A DNA stretch of 64,000 bases from Streptomyces caniscabiei (GCF_014930365.1 NZ_JABXWI010000004.1:124001-188000); one strand, 5' to 3'. Shown: positions 43,295 through 53,495, counted from the first letter of the stretch. Notes: generated by a model from the sequence alone, not told the origin. Numbers and translations are program-made.

Positions 43295-44659
43295 TCATCG
43301 GAGCTGGGTAAGTTGTTCGACCCGGGTGTGCAGGTACTCGATGTGGTGCTCGGACTCCGGCTTCATGAGGACGCTGCGCAGGACACGGGCGCCGTCGGCG
43401 TCCGCGGCGATGTCGGGGTGGCGGGCGGCGAAGGCGTCACGGCTCGCCTTGAGCGTGCTCAGGAACACCGGGTCGCTCCCGTTCATGCCATCGGCGAGGA
43501 TGCGGGCGGAGGCCGCGTCGATGCCGGTGAGGGTGGCCGGCTCGACGACGGGGAAGTAGCTGACGATGTCCAGCTCCGGCGGCTGGTAGAGCTCCAGGAG
43601 GCCTGAGGAGGTGATCAGGTCCGCCCACGTCAACGCCGCCCGTCGGCCGGCCGCGAGCACCTGGCCGAGGCCGTCGGGCGTGGGCGGCAGGAGCTGGAAG
43701 GTGAGCCACAGCGCGGCGGCGGAGGCGCCGGCCCGTGAGCACTCCAGGCTGATCTCGCCGAGGTGGAGTTCGGCGGACGTGAAGTACGTGTAGGGCGAGT
43801 CGTGGAGGTAGAAGCGGCCCACTTCGGGGTCGCGGAAGAGGACAGCTCCGCAGCCGTAGGGCTGGAGACCGTGCTTGTGCGGGTCGACCACGATCGAGTC
43901 GCACCGCGAGATCGCCCGCCAGGGCTCCGGCGGGAGGCCTTCGAGGCCGTCGGCGCCCGCGAGAAGGGTGAAGAACCCTCCGTACGCCGCGTCGACGTGG
44001 ACGCGCGCGCCGTGGCGCCGGGCGAGGGGAAGAACCTCGTGGACGGCGTCGACCGCGCCCAGCCCGGTGGTGCCGGTGGTGACCACGACGGTGCCCACCT
44101 CCCCGGCGGTCAGGACGTCCTCCAGCGCGTCGAGGTCCATGCGGCCCCGGCCGTCGGTGCGGACGGGGCGTCCCTTCATACCGAGGACGTGGCACATGCG
44201 GCCGTGGGTGTAGTGGGCGTCCGCGCTGTAGGCGACACCCCGGTCGGGGTGGAGTTCGCGGGCGACGAAGAGGGCTTCGAGATTGGCGATCGTGCCGCTG
44301 GTCGTCAGATGGCCGAGGTGGGTGTCGTAGCCGAACATCGCGGCGAGCCGCGCGACGGCCTCGCGTTCCATCGCGGCGGTCGCGGGGCCGCCGTCCAGGG
44401 CGTGGTTGTTCGGGTTGATCAGCATCGCGGTGAGGTAGCCGATCACGGCGGCGGGGTGCGGGGGCTTGAGCATCTGGCCCGCGTAGTGCGGGTGGAAGAA
44501 CGGATAGTTGTCCTTCAGCCTCCCGGTGAAGTCCTGGAAGGCCGCGGCGAAGCGGTCCTCGTCGATCAGGACGGACGGATGGGGCTGGTAGGGGCCGAAC
44601 GTGTCGCCCCACTCCTGTATCGCGTGAGCGGCTCGACCGAGCCAGCGCTGAAGGTGCAC
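43295..44659 (-). CDS. PLP-dependent group II decarboxylase
   Basis: The 454-residue aminotransferase-fold decarboxylase carries the PLP lysine in DSIVVDPHKHGLQPYG near residue 255. HLTTSGTIANLEAL near 130 binds phosphate, and VHVDAAYGGF holds the Asp that contacts the ring nitrogen. The sequence is typical of glutamate/tyrosine/aspartate decarboxylase-like proteins; the amino acid cannot be told. The GTG at 44659 follows AGAGGAGAG. The gene is divergent from a MarR regulator across four 15-nt repeats, implying control by that protein. Confidence 0.88.
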   Translation of the reverse strand: MHLQRWLGRAAHAIQEWGDTFGPYQPHPSVLIDEDRFAAAFQDFTGRLKDNYPFFHPHYAGQMLKPPHPAAVIGYLTAMLINPNNHALDGGPATAAMEREAVARLAAMFGYDTHLGHLTTSGTIANLEALFVARELHPDRGVAYSADAHYTHGRMCHVLGMKGRPVRTDGRGRMDLDALEDVLTAGEVGTVVVTTGTTGLGAVDAVHEVLPLARRHGARVHVDAAYGGFFTLLAGADGLEGLPPEPWRAISRCDSIVVDPHKHGLQPYGCGAVLFRDPEVGRFYLHDSPYTYFTSAELHLGEISLECSRAGASAAALWLTFQLLPPTPDGLGQVLAAGRRAALTWADLITSSGLLELYQPPELDIVSYFPVVEPATLTGIDAASARILADGMNGSDPVFLSTLKASRDAFAARHPDIAADADGARVLRSVLMKPESEHHIEYLHTRVEQLTQLR

Positions 44660-44711
44660 GGGACTCTCCTCTTCCTCCGGTGCTCTGCGGGGATCGCCCA
44701 CTATAGGATTT

Positions 44712-44771
44712 AGTTGAGCAGTCAGCAATTGATTGCTCAGAAATTGATTGATCAGTAATTGATGCAGCAGT
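44712..44771. repeat. Four 15-nt direct repeats in the decarboxylase/MarR promoter
   Basis: Units begin at 44712, 44727, 44742 and 44757, the last three starting AATTGAT and the first AGTTGAG. Each ends in a CAG-type trinucleotide. Period 15 is exact. The array lies 53 bp from the decarboxylase start and 72 bp from marR, a likely multi-site operator. Confidence 0.7.
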
Positions 44772-44843
44772 AGGTGACCGGGCAGTAAACTTCTTCGGAG
44801 GCCGACCCGAACCGGGTCGGCGAGGAACGGAGGGCTCAGGCAG

Positions 44844-45335
44844 GTGAATGACACGACCCGGCAGGACGACGAAGCCGCCGCTCATGCCGCAGGCAGTCAG
44901 CTCGTGCGTGATTTCGGACTGCTGATCAAGGCCGCGACCCGCCTGGAACAGCTGATCGACACCGCTGTGCGGCGGGAGTGCGGAATCAGCCACACGATGC
45001 TGGAAGTGCTGCTACGGCTCTGCCGTCGACCCGGCGAAGAGGTCTCCCAACGCCAACTGGCCGAGGACCTCACCCTCACCAGCAGCGGCACGACCCGCTT
45101 GATCGACCGGATGGAGGAAGCCGGTCTGGTCCGTCGTCTGCCGTCCCCCGGAGACCGCAGGAGCGTTCTGGTCGAGCCGACCGAGCAGGGGCGTGCGGTC
45201 TTCCTCCGGGCCGCCGAGGTGCACGCGCGCGTGGTCCAGCGGTACTTCGTCGACCCGTTGGACGCCGAGCACTACGCACGGCTGACCCATGCTCTGGGCG
45301 AGATCAACAGCGTGCTGCGCGAGGACACCGGATGA
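44844..45335 (+). CDS. MarR-family regulator
   Basis: The 163-residue regulator has the MarR winged helix (ISHTMLEVLLRLCRRPGEEVSQRQLAEDLTL, then GTTRLIDRMEEAGLVRRLPSPGDRRSVLVEPTEQG). The GTG at 44844 follows GGAGGGCTCAGG. It is divergent from the PLP decarboxylase gene, and the repeat array lies between. No gene is seen in 45336-45610. Confidence 0.9.
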   Translation: MNDTTRQDDEAAAHAAGSQLVRDFGLLIKAATRLEQLIDTAVRRECGISHTMLEVLLRLCRRPGEEVSQRQLAEDLTLTSSGTTRLIDRMEEAGLVRRLPSPGDRRSVLVEPTEQGRAVFLRAAEVHARVVQRYFVDPLDAEHYARLTHALGEINSVLREDTG

Positions 45336-45610
45336 AGCGCGTCGACGCCGGGGGCTCGCCGGAAGGCGTCACCTCGGCCCACCGCGTCGTGCGGAACTCC
45401 AGAAAGAGCCTGACCCGCGGGGCGTAGCAGCGTCCTGACGTCGGGCCCTCCTGTCCGGCCCCGCGCCCGGGCGGCCGCCGCCGATACCCGACAGGGCGGC
45501 CGCGCTGCCCATTGGGGCACCGCATCGTGCCCGTGCGCTCCTCACCCGCATCCGCCGCACCGGGTAGGCAGGAAAGCACAGTCCCACTGCCAGCCTACGA
45601 GCGGAAGTCC

Positions 45611-47044
45611 ATGCACGCGCGAGAGCCGATGAAGAACGACAAGCAGCCGCAGCGCCCTGCGAAGAGCGCGGCCGCGCGGCCGGGAGGGCGGGTGCCCGAC
45701 GCGCTTCTCGACCTGCAGCGCACCGCAGGCAACGCCGCCGTCGCCCGTATGCTCCAGCAGGGTCGGCACCAGCACAGCGCGGACTGCGGCCACCGGCAGC
45801 CCACGGCGGAGCCGGTGCAGCGCTCCGCCGTGCACGACGTGTTGCGGACGCCGGGCGCTCCGCTGGACGAACCGCTGCGCCAGGAGATGGAATCCCGCCT
45901 GGACGCCGACTTCTCCGACGTCCGCCTGCACACCGGCTCCGCGGCCCGCGCCTCCGCGGCCGAGGTGGGTGCCCGCGCCTACACCTCCGGCAGCCATGTC
46001 GTCATCGGCGACGGCGGTGGCGACAAGCACACCCTCGCCCATGAGCTGACGCACGTCATCCAACAGCGCCAGGGTCCGGTGGCCGGTACGGACAACGGGG
46101 CGGGGCTGAGTGTCTCCGACCCCGGCGACCGGTTCGAGCGCGAGGCCGAGGCCAACGCGGTCCGGGTGATGAGGCGAACGCCTGAGCAGAGCAACCAGGG
46201 TTCGGACGGTGCCCCCGTACAGCGGGCTGCCGACGCGGCGGTCCGGGGCGCGGCGCACGGTACCGGCGCGACGGCCGTTCAGCGCTACTCCGAGGTCACG
46301 ACCCCGGAGCTGGGGCCGGCCCGGGTCTCGCAGAACGGCCTGTACATCATGGACGTCACTCCGGGGGCCGACACCACCGTCTTCTGGGTCGCGGAAGGTG
46401 CCCCGACGCCCCAGTACTGCAAGCCGACCGGGGCGAGAGGGGAGATCGGCGGGCGCACGTACACGCAGTACGAACCGGAGACGACCTTCCTCGCGGACTG
46501 CGCCCACACGGCCGAGGAGATCATGCACCAGCAGCGGCTGGCCCTGGGACAGGACGCCAGCGAATTCGCCCTGGGCGGCAACCAGTTCGGCCTGGGCGAC
46601 AGGGAGAACGCGGAGGGCGCGGTGGCCTACGCGCACAACAGGCCCGGTGGCCCCCACGCGAACGGCGAGGAACGGCCGGACGCCGGCCAGGCGTTCGCCA
46701 TCGTGGAGACCGCGTGGCAGGGGGACTACGAGAGGCCCGCCAACACCAGCGGATGGCCGTACCACGTGGCGGCCGTGGTCGCCGTGGACGGCGACGACCG
46801 CATCACCGTGGAGCAGGCCGCGGACGGCAACGACGCGAAGGCCCGCCAGGGGTACGAGGGCATCGTCGACATGTATACGTCGGGCACGGATCCGACCAAC
46901 GGGCAGGCGCTGCCGCACAGTTTCCACGGGCGCAACACCGGCGGTCCGGTGCAGCACTTCACGGTGGGCGCGATCACCGTGATCCTCCAGCCGATCAACG
47001 TGGGCAGCCTCAAGAAGGAGAGGGGCAACCGGAAGCTCATGTGA
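45611..47044 (+). CDS. DUF4157 (eCIS core domain) effector-like protein
   Basis: The 477-residue protein carries the DUF4157 domain of proteins loaded into extracellular contractile injection systems. LLDLQRTAGNAAVARMLQ is followed by DFSDVRLHTGSAARASAAEVGARAYT and KHTLAHELTHVIQQRQG, with an HExxH zinc motif at residues 144-148. PVQR-type motifs recur (EPVQRSA, APVQRAA, AVQRYS). The C-terminal ~230 residues are a distinct domain with Cys297 (LADCAHTAEE) and His385 (WPYHVAAVVAVDGD), spaced as in papain-like cysteine hydrolases. That reading is speculative. The ATG at 45611 was preferred; 45629 is an alternative. No eCIS structural genes are nearby. Confidence 0.82.
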   Translation: MHAREPMKNDKQPQRPAKSAAARPGGRVPDALLDLQRTAGNAAVARMLQQGRHQHSADCGHRQPTAEPVQRSAVHDVLRTPGAPLDEPLRQEMESRLDADFSDVRLHTGSAARASAAEVGARAYTSGSHVVIGDGGGDKHTLAHELTHVIQQRQGPVAGTDNGAGLSVSDPGDRFEREAEANAVRVMRRTPEQSNQGSDGAPVQRAADAAVRGAAHGTGATAVQRYSEVTTPELGPARVSQNGLYIMDVTPGADTTVFWVAEGAPTPQYCKPTGARGEIGGRTYTQYEPETTFLADCAHTAEEIMHQQRLALGQDASEFALGGNQFGLGDRENAEGAVAYAHNRPGGPHANGEERPDAGQAFAIVETAWQGDYERPANTSGWPYHVAAVVAVDGDDRITVEQAADGNDAKARQGYEGIVDMYTSGTDPTNGQALPHSFHGRNTGGPVQHFTVGAITVILQPINVGSLKKERGNRKLM

Positions 47045-47063
47045 CCCGGCCCACCCCGTGACG

Positions 47064-47109
47064 CCCGCCCGGGACCGGACACCCAGGCGGGACCGGACAC
47101 CCGGGCGGG
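47064..47109. terminator. Inverted repeat with internal tandem duplication
   Basis: CCCGCCCGGG (47064-47073) pairs with CCCGGGCGGG (47100-47109). Between them lies a nearly exact 18-bp direct duplication with unit beginning GGGACCGGACACCC. It is a plausible terminator for the effector gene. Confidence 0.5.
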
Positions 47110-47132
47110 GTGGGTCAGGGTTCGCGGTTCGC

Positions 47133-47699
<567 letters not shown>

Positions 47700-47701
<2 letters not shown>

Positions 47702-48488
47702 GGCGGGCAACCTATCGCGGGTCGCCACGCTGGCCGACATCAGCGTCGACTACTACGGCAAGCTGGAGCGCGGCAACCTCGCCGGCGCCTCCCCCGCCGT
47801 GCTGGAGGCGGTCGCCCGCGCGCTGCGGCTGAGCGACGTCGAGCGGGCGCATCTGCTGCATCTGGCCCAGGCGCAGGAGGGCTCCGACACGCTCGCCCGC
47901 CCCAGGTCCGGCCGGCGGCGCGCGCTCCCGAAGAACCTGCAGTGGACCCTGGACGCCGTCACGGCCGGGCCCGCGTTCGTCACCGACGGCCGTCTGGACC
48001 TGGTCGCCGGCAACTCGCTCGCCCGCGCCTTCTTCACCGACCTGTATGCCGGTGACACGGAGACGCCGAACATGGCCCGCTTCCAGTTCCTCGACCCCGT
48101 GGCCCGCCGCTTCTACCCGGACTGGGACCTCATCGCCGACATGACCGTCGACGTCCTGCGCACCGCGGCCGGCCGCGACCCCCACGACAAGGACCTCCAC
48201 GACCTGGTGGGCGAACTGTCCACGCGCTGCGACGCGTTCCGCGTCCGCTGGGGCTCGCACAACGTCCGCCGCCACGGCACCGGTTCCAAGCGCTTCCACC
48301 ACCCGCTCGTCGGCGATCTCACCCTCTCCTGGCACGGCTCGGCCATGGACGCCGAACCGGGCCTCACCCTGCTCATCTACACCGCCGAACCGGGCTCACC
48401 CTCCGAGGAGGCACTCCGCCTCCTCGCCTCCTGGACCGCCTCCCCGGACGGCTCCGCCGCCGACGGCCGCCTCCGGACGGACGGTTGA
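47700..48488 (+). pseudogene. N-terminally truncated MmyB-type XRE regulator
   Basis: The frame gives 262 residues. It begins MAGNLSRVATLADISVDYYGKLERG in the middle of the helix-turn-helix and continues with LEAVARALRLSDVERAHLLHLA and a complete MmyB ligand domain (FVTDGRLDLVAGNSLARAFF, FHHPLVGDLTLSWHG, YTAEPGSPSEEALRLLASW). Family members normally have about 30-40 more N-terminal residues with the first HTH helices. The start is head-to-head with the GNAT ATG, leaving no room for its own promoter. It may be a pseudogene or a DNA-binding-deficient product. Confidence 0.6.
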
Positions 48489-48521
48489 CCGCAGACGTGG
48501 CGCGCGGCCGGCCGCCCGTAC

Positions 48522-49664
48522 CTACTTGCCCCAGATCTTGCGGTACGCCTGTCGGTAGCCCTCCGAGTCCCAGGAGAGCGCGCCGCCGCTGTTGTCGGCG
48601 GTGGTGATGTGGACGGGGGCGACGTAGTCGCTGGCGGGCTCGCCCGTGAAGGCGCGGTTGAACTCGTCGATGATCTGCCATCCCTGTTCGGACAGGGGCT
48701 CGGGCACCGTGGCGGACTGGTACCGCTTGCCGTTGATGCGCTCGAAGGCCGACGGATCTCCGTCGCCGGCGCCGATGTTGTACGGGGCGCCGTCGCCCTG
48801 GTGTCCGGCTGCGCGCAGCGCGGGTGCCGCGTGGTCGAAGTAGAGGTCGTTGATGGCGGCGGAGTAGGTCCATCTGTCGCCGAACCGGGACTGGAGGGAG
48901 GCGACCTTGTCGAGGGTTCTGCTGCCGGCCTCCGGGATGGGGATGTCCTCATAGCTGAGCAGGTCGACATCGGGGCAGGTGGCGAGGTGTTTCCTGATCA
49001 GGTCGGACTTCCGTGCGGCGAAGGGGATGGAGGCGTCGGTGAAGAGCACCACTCCGGCGCGGCCGCCCGAACGGGCGATGATCCAGTCGGCGCTGATCCT
49101 CGCGACGTCCTCGACCCTGGTGGTGACGTTGCTGAAGAGCTTCGGACGCGCGCTGGGTCCCGGGGTGGCCGTGGCGTGCCAGCCGATCAGCGGTATGCCG
49201 GCGGCGTCGGCCTGTTCGACCTGCTTGGTCACGGACTTGGGGTCGAAGCCGCCGATGACGATGCCGGAGGGCTTGAGGGCGAGGGCTTCGGCGAAGGCCT
49301 CCCGGATTCCGGCGGGAGTGCCCTGTCCGTCGATGGTGCGGACGTCCCAGCCGATGACCTTGGCCGCTTCCTGGACACCCCGGGCGACCCCGGAGACACC
49401 CGGGTTGGTCATGGTCTGGGCGATGTAGGCGATGGTCCTGCCAGGGACGGCCTTCGGTCCGGTGGTGGGGCCGCCCCAGGGGGCGTTGACGTCCTCGGCC
49501 TCCTTGACCGCCTGTTTCGCCTCGGCGAGGACGGCGGGACAACCCGGCTTCCGTGCACCGACGGTGGACGCGTCGGCGGTCGAACCGCTGTCACAGCCGG
49601 CCACGGTGGTGGCCGCGACCAGGAACGCGACGGCTGCCGCGGTCGCTCTGCGGGTGGAGTGCAC
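48522..49664 (-). CDS. Periplasmic-binding (type I) sugar-binding lipoprotein, orphan
   Basis: The 380-residue lipoprotein has a signal ending in TTVAGC (Cys24) and a ribose/LacI-type fold. IAYIAQTMTNPGVSGVARGVQ, GIVIGGFDPKSVTKQVEQADAAGIPLIGWHA and AGVVLFTDASIPFAARKSDLIR are its main strands. SVTLFSNVTTRVEDVARISADWII-like features place it with ABC sugar-binding proteins. No permease or ATPase gene is adjacent. The GTG at 49664 follows GAGGAGA. It is divergent from the conservon across a 435-bp region and might act as a sensor. Confidence 0.85.
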   Translation of the reverse strand: MHSTRRATAAAVAFLVAATTVAGCDSGSTADASTVGARKPGCPAVLAEAKQAVKEAEDVNAPWGGPTTGPKAVPGRTIAYIAQTMTNPGVSGVARGVQEAAKVIGWDVRTIDGQGTPAGIREAFAEALALKPSGIVIGGFDPKSVTKQVEQADAAGIPLIGWHATATPGPSARPKLFSNVTTRVEDVARISADWIIARSGGRAGVVLFTDASIPFAARKSDLIRKHLATCPDVDLLSYEDIPIPEAGSRTLDKVASLQSRFGDRWTYSAAINDLYFDHAAPALRAAGHQGDGAPYNIGAGDGDPSAFERINGKRYQSATVPEPLSEQGWQIIDEFNRAFTGEPASDYVAPVHITTADNSGGALSWDSEGYRQAYRKIWGK

Positions 49665-49861
49665 GGGGTCTCCTCAACTGGGCACGAGGGGGTACGGATT
49701 GCGTGGGGGGAGGAGAGAACAGGCCGGCAGACAGCCGGAATCGCAACGGCGGCAGCACCTCGGGCCGCTGCCCGGCGGGTTGTCGCGGTGGGAATGTAGC
49801 AGGGCCCCGACCGGTCCCTCCACGGGAGGCGCTACCGCTCAGTAGGCGCGCGTGAACAATT

Positions 49862-49882
49862 CGTAATCAATTCTTGATTACG
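49862..49882. promoter_or_regulatory. 21-bp perfect palindrome upstream of the conservon
   Basis: CGTAATCAA and TTGATTACG are separated by TTC. It lies about 200 bp upstream of the sugar-binding lipoprotein start and 220 bp before cvnA. The AT-rich sequence stands out and is a candidate operator for either gene. The remainder of 49665-50100 shows no gene, apart from AAGGAGGTCAGC before cvnA. Confidence 0.55.
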
Positions 49883-50100
49883 CACAGGCTCACAACGATC
49901 ACACAGACGATAGTCTCCGACCGACCCGATCCGGACACATGACGTGATCCCGTCGTTCGAACGACGTGTCCGATCGCTCGAACCCGGCGAACCCGCCGAA
50001 CCCGTACGAGCGTCCGGCCCATCCCGGCCACCAGGTCGTCGACGGTCCCGCCGCGACGACACCGCGGTCACCACCCACCCGAACAGCCAAGGAGGTCAGC

Positions 50101-52563
50101 GTGCCCACGCACACAGTGGAGCCGCCGCCCGGCCGCACGGACCGGACTCCTGTGTTCCGCCGCAGGGCGGTCTCCGTTCTCGCCCGGTGGCCGTTCCGGC
50201 GCAAACTCAACGTCCTCGTCGTCGCGCCCGTGGCGGTCGTCGGCGCGCTCCTCGGCGTCGGCGTCACCGGCCAGATCGAGCAGGTCCGCGACGCCGACCG
50301 GGTCGCCGAACTGGTCCGTGACAGTGAGCAGGTCGCGGCGCTCGCCAACGACATCCAGGCCGAACACCGGCTGGCACTCCTGCTGTCCGTGCAGTACGAC
50401 GCGGCCCGGCCGGGGGCCGCCCAGCCGTCGACGACGGCGTACCGCGAGGCGCAGCGGGCCACCGACGAACGCGTGGCGGCCGTGCGGTCCGCGTTCGGGT
50501 CGAGTCTGCCGGCCGAGGAGAAGCAGGCCCTCGAGTACATCGCCGGCCTCGACTCCCTGCGCGACAAGCTCGGCCGGGACTACGTGCCGGCCGCCAACAT
50601 CGACCCCGCCTACGCCGCCGCCGTCGGCTATCTCATCGACGGCATCGGTCTCGACCGCTTCGCCGCGACCTCGCAGTCCTCGGTCACCAACCTGCTGGAC
50701 GCCGTACTGCGGGCGGACGCGGCCCACGCCGCCTTCGAGAGCGCCGTGTTCTCCGCCCAGACCCGGGACGCGAACGCGCTCACCGAGTACACCCGCGCGG
50801 TCGGTGCCCACGAACTCTTCACCCACCAGTCCGAGCGCTTCGGCCGTATCGCCAGACCGGACCAGGTACTGCGCATGGGCGGGATCGAGCGCGCGGCCGA
50901 ACAGAACGCCATCACCTCGCAGTTCGCGGAGCTGCAGGTCGATCCGGGGTCCCTGCAGTCGCAGACCCCACGCGAACTGCGCGAGAGGATCGCCGCCGGA
51001 GAGCGGCAGGCCGACACCCGCCTCGGCATCACCAGGACCCTCATCCGGCAGACCGCCGCCCAGGCCGACGCCCTGTCCGCGAACGCCCTCTACAAGGCAT
51101 GGCTGATGCTCGGTCTGGCGCTGCTCGGCTTCGCCGCCTGGCTGGCGTTCTGCGTGCTGGTCCGCCGCTCGGTCGTCCGCCCCCTGACCGCACTGACCCG
51201 CTCCGCCCAGCGGGTGGTCGCGGCCGCGGGCGAGGAACTCGCCCGTGTCGCCGACGACGAGTCCACCGACACCGCCCCGTTCCGGCCCCAGGCCATCCCG
51301 GTCCCGGTCCGCGACGACATCGGCGAGCTGGCCGAGGCGTTCAACCATGTGCAGGTCACCGCCGCCGCGCTGCTGGAGCGGCAGATGCTGAGCCGACGCA
51401 ACGTCGCCGAGATGTTCGGCAACGTGGGCCGCAGGGTCAGCAATCTGACTACACGTCAGCTGTCGCTGATCGACGCGGTGGAACGCGAGGAGACCGACCC
51501 CGACCTGCTCGACCAGCTCTACCGCATCGACCACATCGCCGTACGGCTCCAGCGCAACGCCGACAGCCTGATGCTGCTCGCCGGAATCCGGGAGACGGAC
51601 GTCGAGGCCCGGCCCACCACGCTGGCCGACGTCATACGCTCCGGCCTCGGCCGCATCGAGGGGTACCAGCGGGTGTCCCTGCGCTCCGAGACGGACATCA
51701 CCGTCGGCCCCGACATCATCGGCGACCTGACCCTGCTGCTCGCCGAACTGCTGGAGAACGCCGTCTCCTTCTCGCCTTCCCACACCCCGGTCGAAGTGGT
51801 CGTGCGGCCCGGCACCGATGTCACCAAGGACGGCGGCGCCCTGATCGAGGTGATCGACCACGGCCTCGGGATGAGCGCGGAACGCCTCGCCGAGGAGAAC
51901 GTGCGGCTCGTCCGCCGGGAACGGCTCGACCTGGTGCCGACCAAGGTGCTCGGCCTCTTCGTCGTCGGCAGCCTCGCCCGCCACCTCGGACTGCGCGTGG
52001 CCCTGAGCCGTACACCGGGCGGTGGTGTCACGGGCACCGTATGGATCCCCGCGTCGCTCCTGCTGACGATGAGTCCGGTGGACGACACACCTGCCGGGAC
52101 CACGGCGGCACCCACGCCGAGGCCGGAGAGGACGGCCGCCGCACCGGTACCCGCCGCCACCGCGACCCTTCCCGAACGACGGCCGACGATCGTGTCACCC
52201 CACAGCGACCTGCCCCGGCGCGTCCCGTCCCGCCCCGGCCCCGGCGACGCCGCCACCTCCGAGGGCACCGCGCCCGCGGCCACCCGCCCCCTGCGGCGAC
52301 GGGTCCGCGGCGCGACGCTCACCGTGACCACCCCGGCGGCCGACCGCAACGGCTCGGCGCCGCGACAGCCGCTGGACGCCGACGCCGTGCGTTCGGAACT
52401 CGACGAGTTCGAGGCCGCAGTCCGCAGGGCGGAACAGGACGCGGCCGCGACTGAGACCGAGACCACGACCACGACCACGACCGCCGACGAGACCGGCACC
52501 ACCGCAGGACCGGAAACCCCAGAAGGCCAGAAGGAGACGGGCAGTGACGACGTCGACAGGTGA
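50101..52563 (+). CDS. cvnA: Conservon histidine-kinase-like ATP-binding protein
   Basis: The 820-residue membrane sensor is the first gene of a conservon. A transmembrane helix near residues 35-55 (KLNVLVVAPVAVVGALLGVGV), a nitrate/nitrite-sensor-like extracellular helical domain, a second transmembrane helix near 332-352 (WLMLGLALLGFAAWLAFCVLV), a HAMP-type region and an HATPase domain (LLAELLENAVSFSPSHTPVEV; DHGLGM; GLFVVGSLARHLGLRVALS) follow in order. The conserved phosphorylated His of true kinases is not evident. The C-terminal tail is Pro/Thr/Arg-rich and low complexity. I chose the GTG at 50101, after AAGGAGGTCAGC; an upstream start at 49966 lacks a ribosome-binding site. Confidence 0.93.
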   Translation: MPTHTVEPPPGRTDRTPVFRRRAVSVLARWPFRRKLNVLVVAPVAVVGALLGVGVTGQIEQVRDADRVAELVRDSEQVAALANDIQAEHRLALLLSVQYDAARPGAAQPSTTAYREAQRATDERVAAVRSAFGSSLPAEEKQALEYIAGLDSLRDKLGRDYVPAANIDPAYAAAVGYLIDGIGLDRFAATSQSSVTNLLDAVLRADAAHAAFESAVFSAQTRDANALTEYTRAVGAHELFTHQSERFGRIARPDQVLRMGGIERAAEQNAITSQFAELQVDPGSLQSQTPRELRERIAAGERQADTRLGITRTLIRQTAAQADALSANALYKAWLMLGLALLGFAAWLAFCVLVRRSVVRPLTALTRSAQRVVAAAGEELARVADDESTDTAPFRPQAIPVPVRDDIGELAEAFNHVQVTAAALLERQMLSRRNVAEMFGNVGRRVSNLTTRQLSLIDAVEREETDPDLLDQLYRIDHIAVRLQRNADSLMLLAGIRETDVEARPTTLADVIRSGLGRIEGYQRVSLRSETDITVGPDIIGDLTLLLAELLENAVSFSPSHTPVEVVVRPGTDVTKDGGALIEVIDHGLGMSAERLAEENVRLVRRERLDLVPTKVLGLFVVGSLARHLGLRVALSRTPGGGVTGTVWIPASLLLTMSPVDDTPAGTTAAPTPRPERTAAAPVPAATATLPERRPTIVSPHSDLPRRVPSRPGPGDAATSEGTAPAATRPLRRRVRGATLTVTTPAADRNGSAPRQPLDADAVRSELDEFEAAVRRAEQDAAATETETTTTTTTADETGTTAGPETPEGQKETGSDDVDR

Positions 52564-53020
52564 CAGCACCTCCGAACAGGCGAACCCCGCCGATCTGCGA
52601 ACCGCGGCGGCCGACTTCACCTGGCTGCTCGACCGGTTCGCCACCGACACCGCCGGTGTCGTGGACGCCATCGCGGTGTCGTCCGACGGACTGCTGATCG
52701 CCGTCTCCCAACTCCGCGACAGGGCCGACTCCGAGCGGCTCGCCGCGATCGTGTCCGGCGTCACCAGCCTCGCCGCGGGCGTCTCCGGCAACTACGGTCT
52801 GGGCGGCCTCAACAAGGTCATCATCGACCTGGAGGGAGGCCATGTACTGGTCTCGGCCATCGGCAACGGCGCCGTCCTCGGCGTGGTCGCCTCCAAGGAG
52901 GCGAAGCTGGGCAACATCGCCTACGAGATGACCCTCTTCGCCAACCGCGCCGGGGCCGCGCTCACCCCCCAACTGGTGATCGAACTCAAGAACAGCGTCG
53001 GCTCCACACCGGCCGGCTGA
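52544..53020 (+). CDS. cvnB: Conservon roadblock/LC7-domain protein
   Basis: The 158-residue roadblock/LC7 protein (FTWLLDRFATDTAGVVDAIAVSSDGLLIAVSQL; GGHVLVSAIGNGAVLGVVAS) normally regulates the CvnD GTPase. The GTG at 52544 lies 20 bases inside cvnA and follows AAGGAGACGGG, so the two are translationally coupled. Confidence 0.95.
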   Translation: MTTSTGDSTSEQANPADLRTAAADFTWLLDRFATDTAGVVDAIAVSSDGLLIAVSQLRDRADSERLAAIVSGVTSLAAGVSGNYGLGGLNKVIIDLEGGHVLVSAIGNGAVLGVVASKEAKLGNIAYEMTLFANRAGAALTPQLVIELKNSVGSTPAG

Positions 53021-53048
53021 CCCGTCCCCCGCGAGGCAGGAGGGCGTC

Positions 53049-53495
53049 ATGGCCGACGCCGGACGAGAACCACTGGAAACACCACGAGACAGCGGCGGCG
53101 GCTCACCGGACCCGGTCGGACGCGCCCCCGCCGTCCGCCCGTTCCTGCTGACCGCCGGACGGGTGTCGGGGGCGGGCAGGGCGGCACCGATCCCGATCGA
53201 GACGCAGATCGTGGCGACCGCCGCCGGGCTCGCCGCCCTCGGCACGCTCGCCTTCGAACACCACGACATCGTGGCCGCCTGCCGGCAGCCGCAGTCCGTG
53301 GCGGAACTGGCCGCCCGTCTGCGACTGCACCTCAACGTCGTCCGGGTGCTCACCGAGGACCTGTGTACCGCCGGGCACCTGGCCGTCCACGTGCCGGACA
53401 CCCGGACCGCACAGGACATCACCGTACTGCGAAGGGTCATCCATGGTCTCCGTGCCGTCCCCGACTCACGGGACACGCTCCGTGACAGCGGCTGA
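53049..53495 (+). CDS. cvnC: Conservon DUF742 protein
   Basis: The 148-residue DUF742 protein (VRPFLLTAGRVSGAG; IPIETQIVATAAGL; ELAARLRLHLNVVRVLTEDLCTAGHLAVH) has a winged-helix-like core. It overlaps cvnD by about 50 bases in another frame. It fits the third conservon position. Confidence 0.94.
   Translation: MADAGREPLETPRDSGGGSPDPVGRAPAVRPFLLTAGRVSGAGRAAPIPIETQIVATAAGLAALGTLAFEHHDIVAACRQPQSVAELAARLRLHLNVVRVLTEDLCTAGHLAVHVPDTRTAQDITVLRRVIHGLRAVPDSRDTLRDSG

Noticed and set aside
48489..48521. GCGGCCGGCCGC palindrome between convergent genes as a terminator
   Set aside because: It lacks a loop and is too short to distinguish from G+C-rich background.
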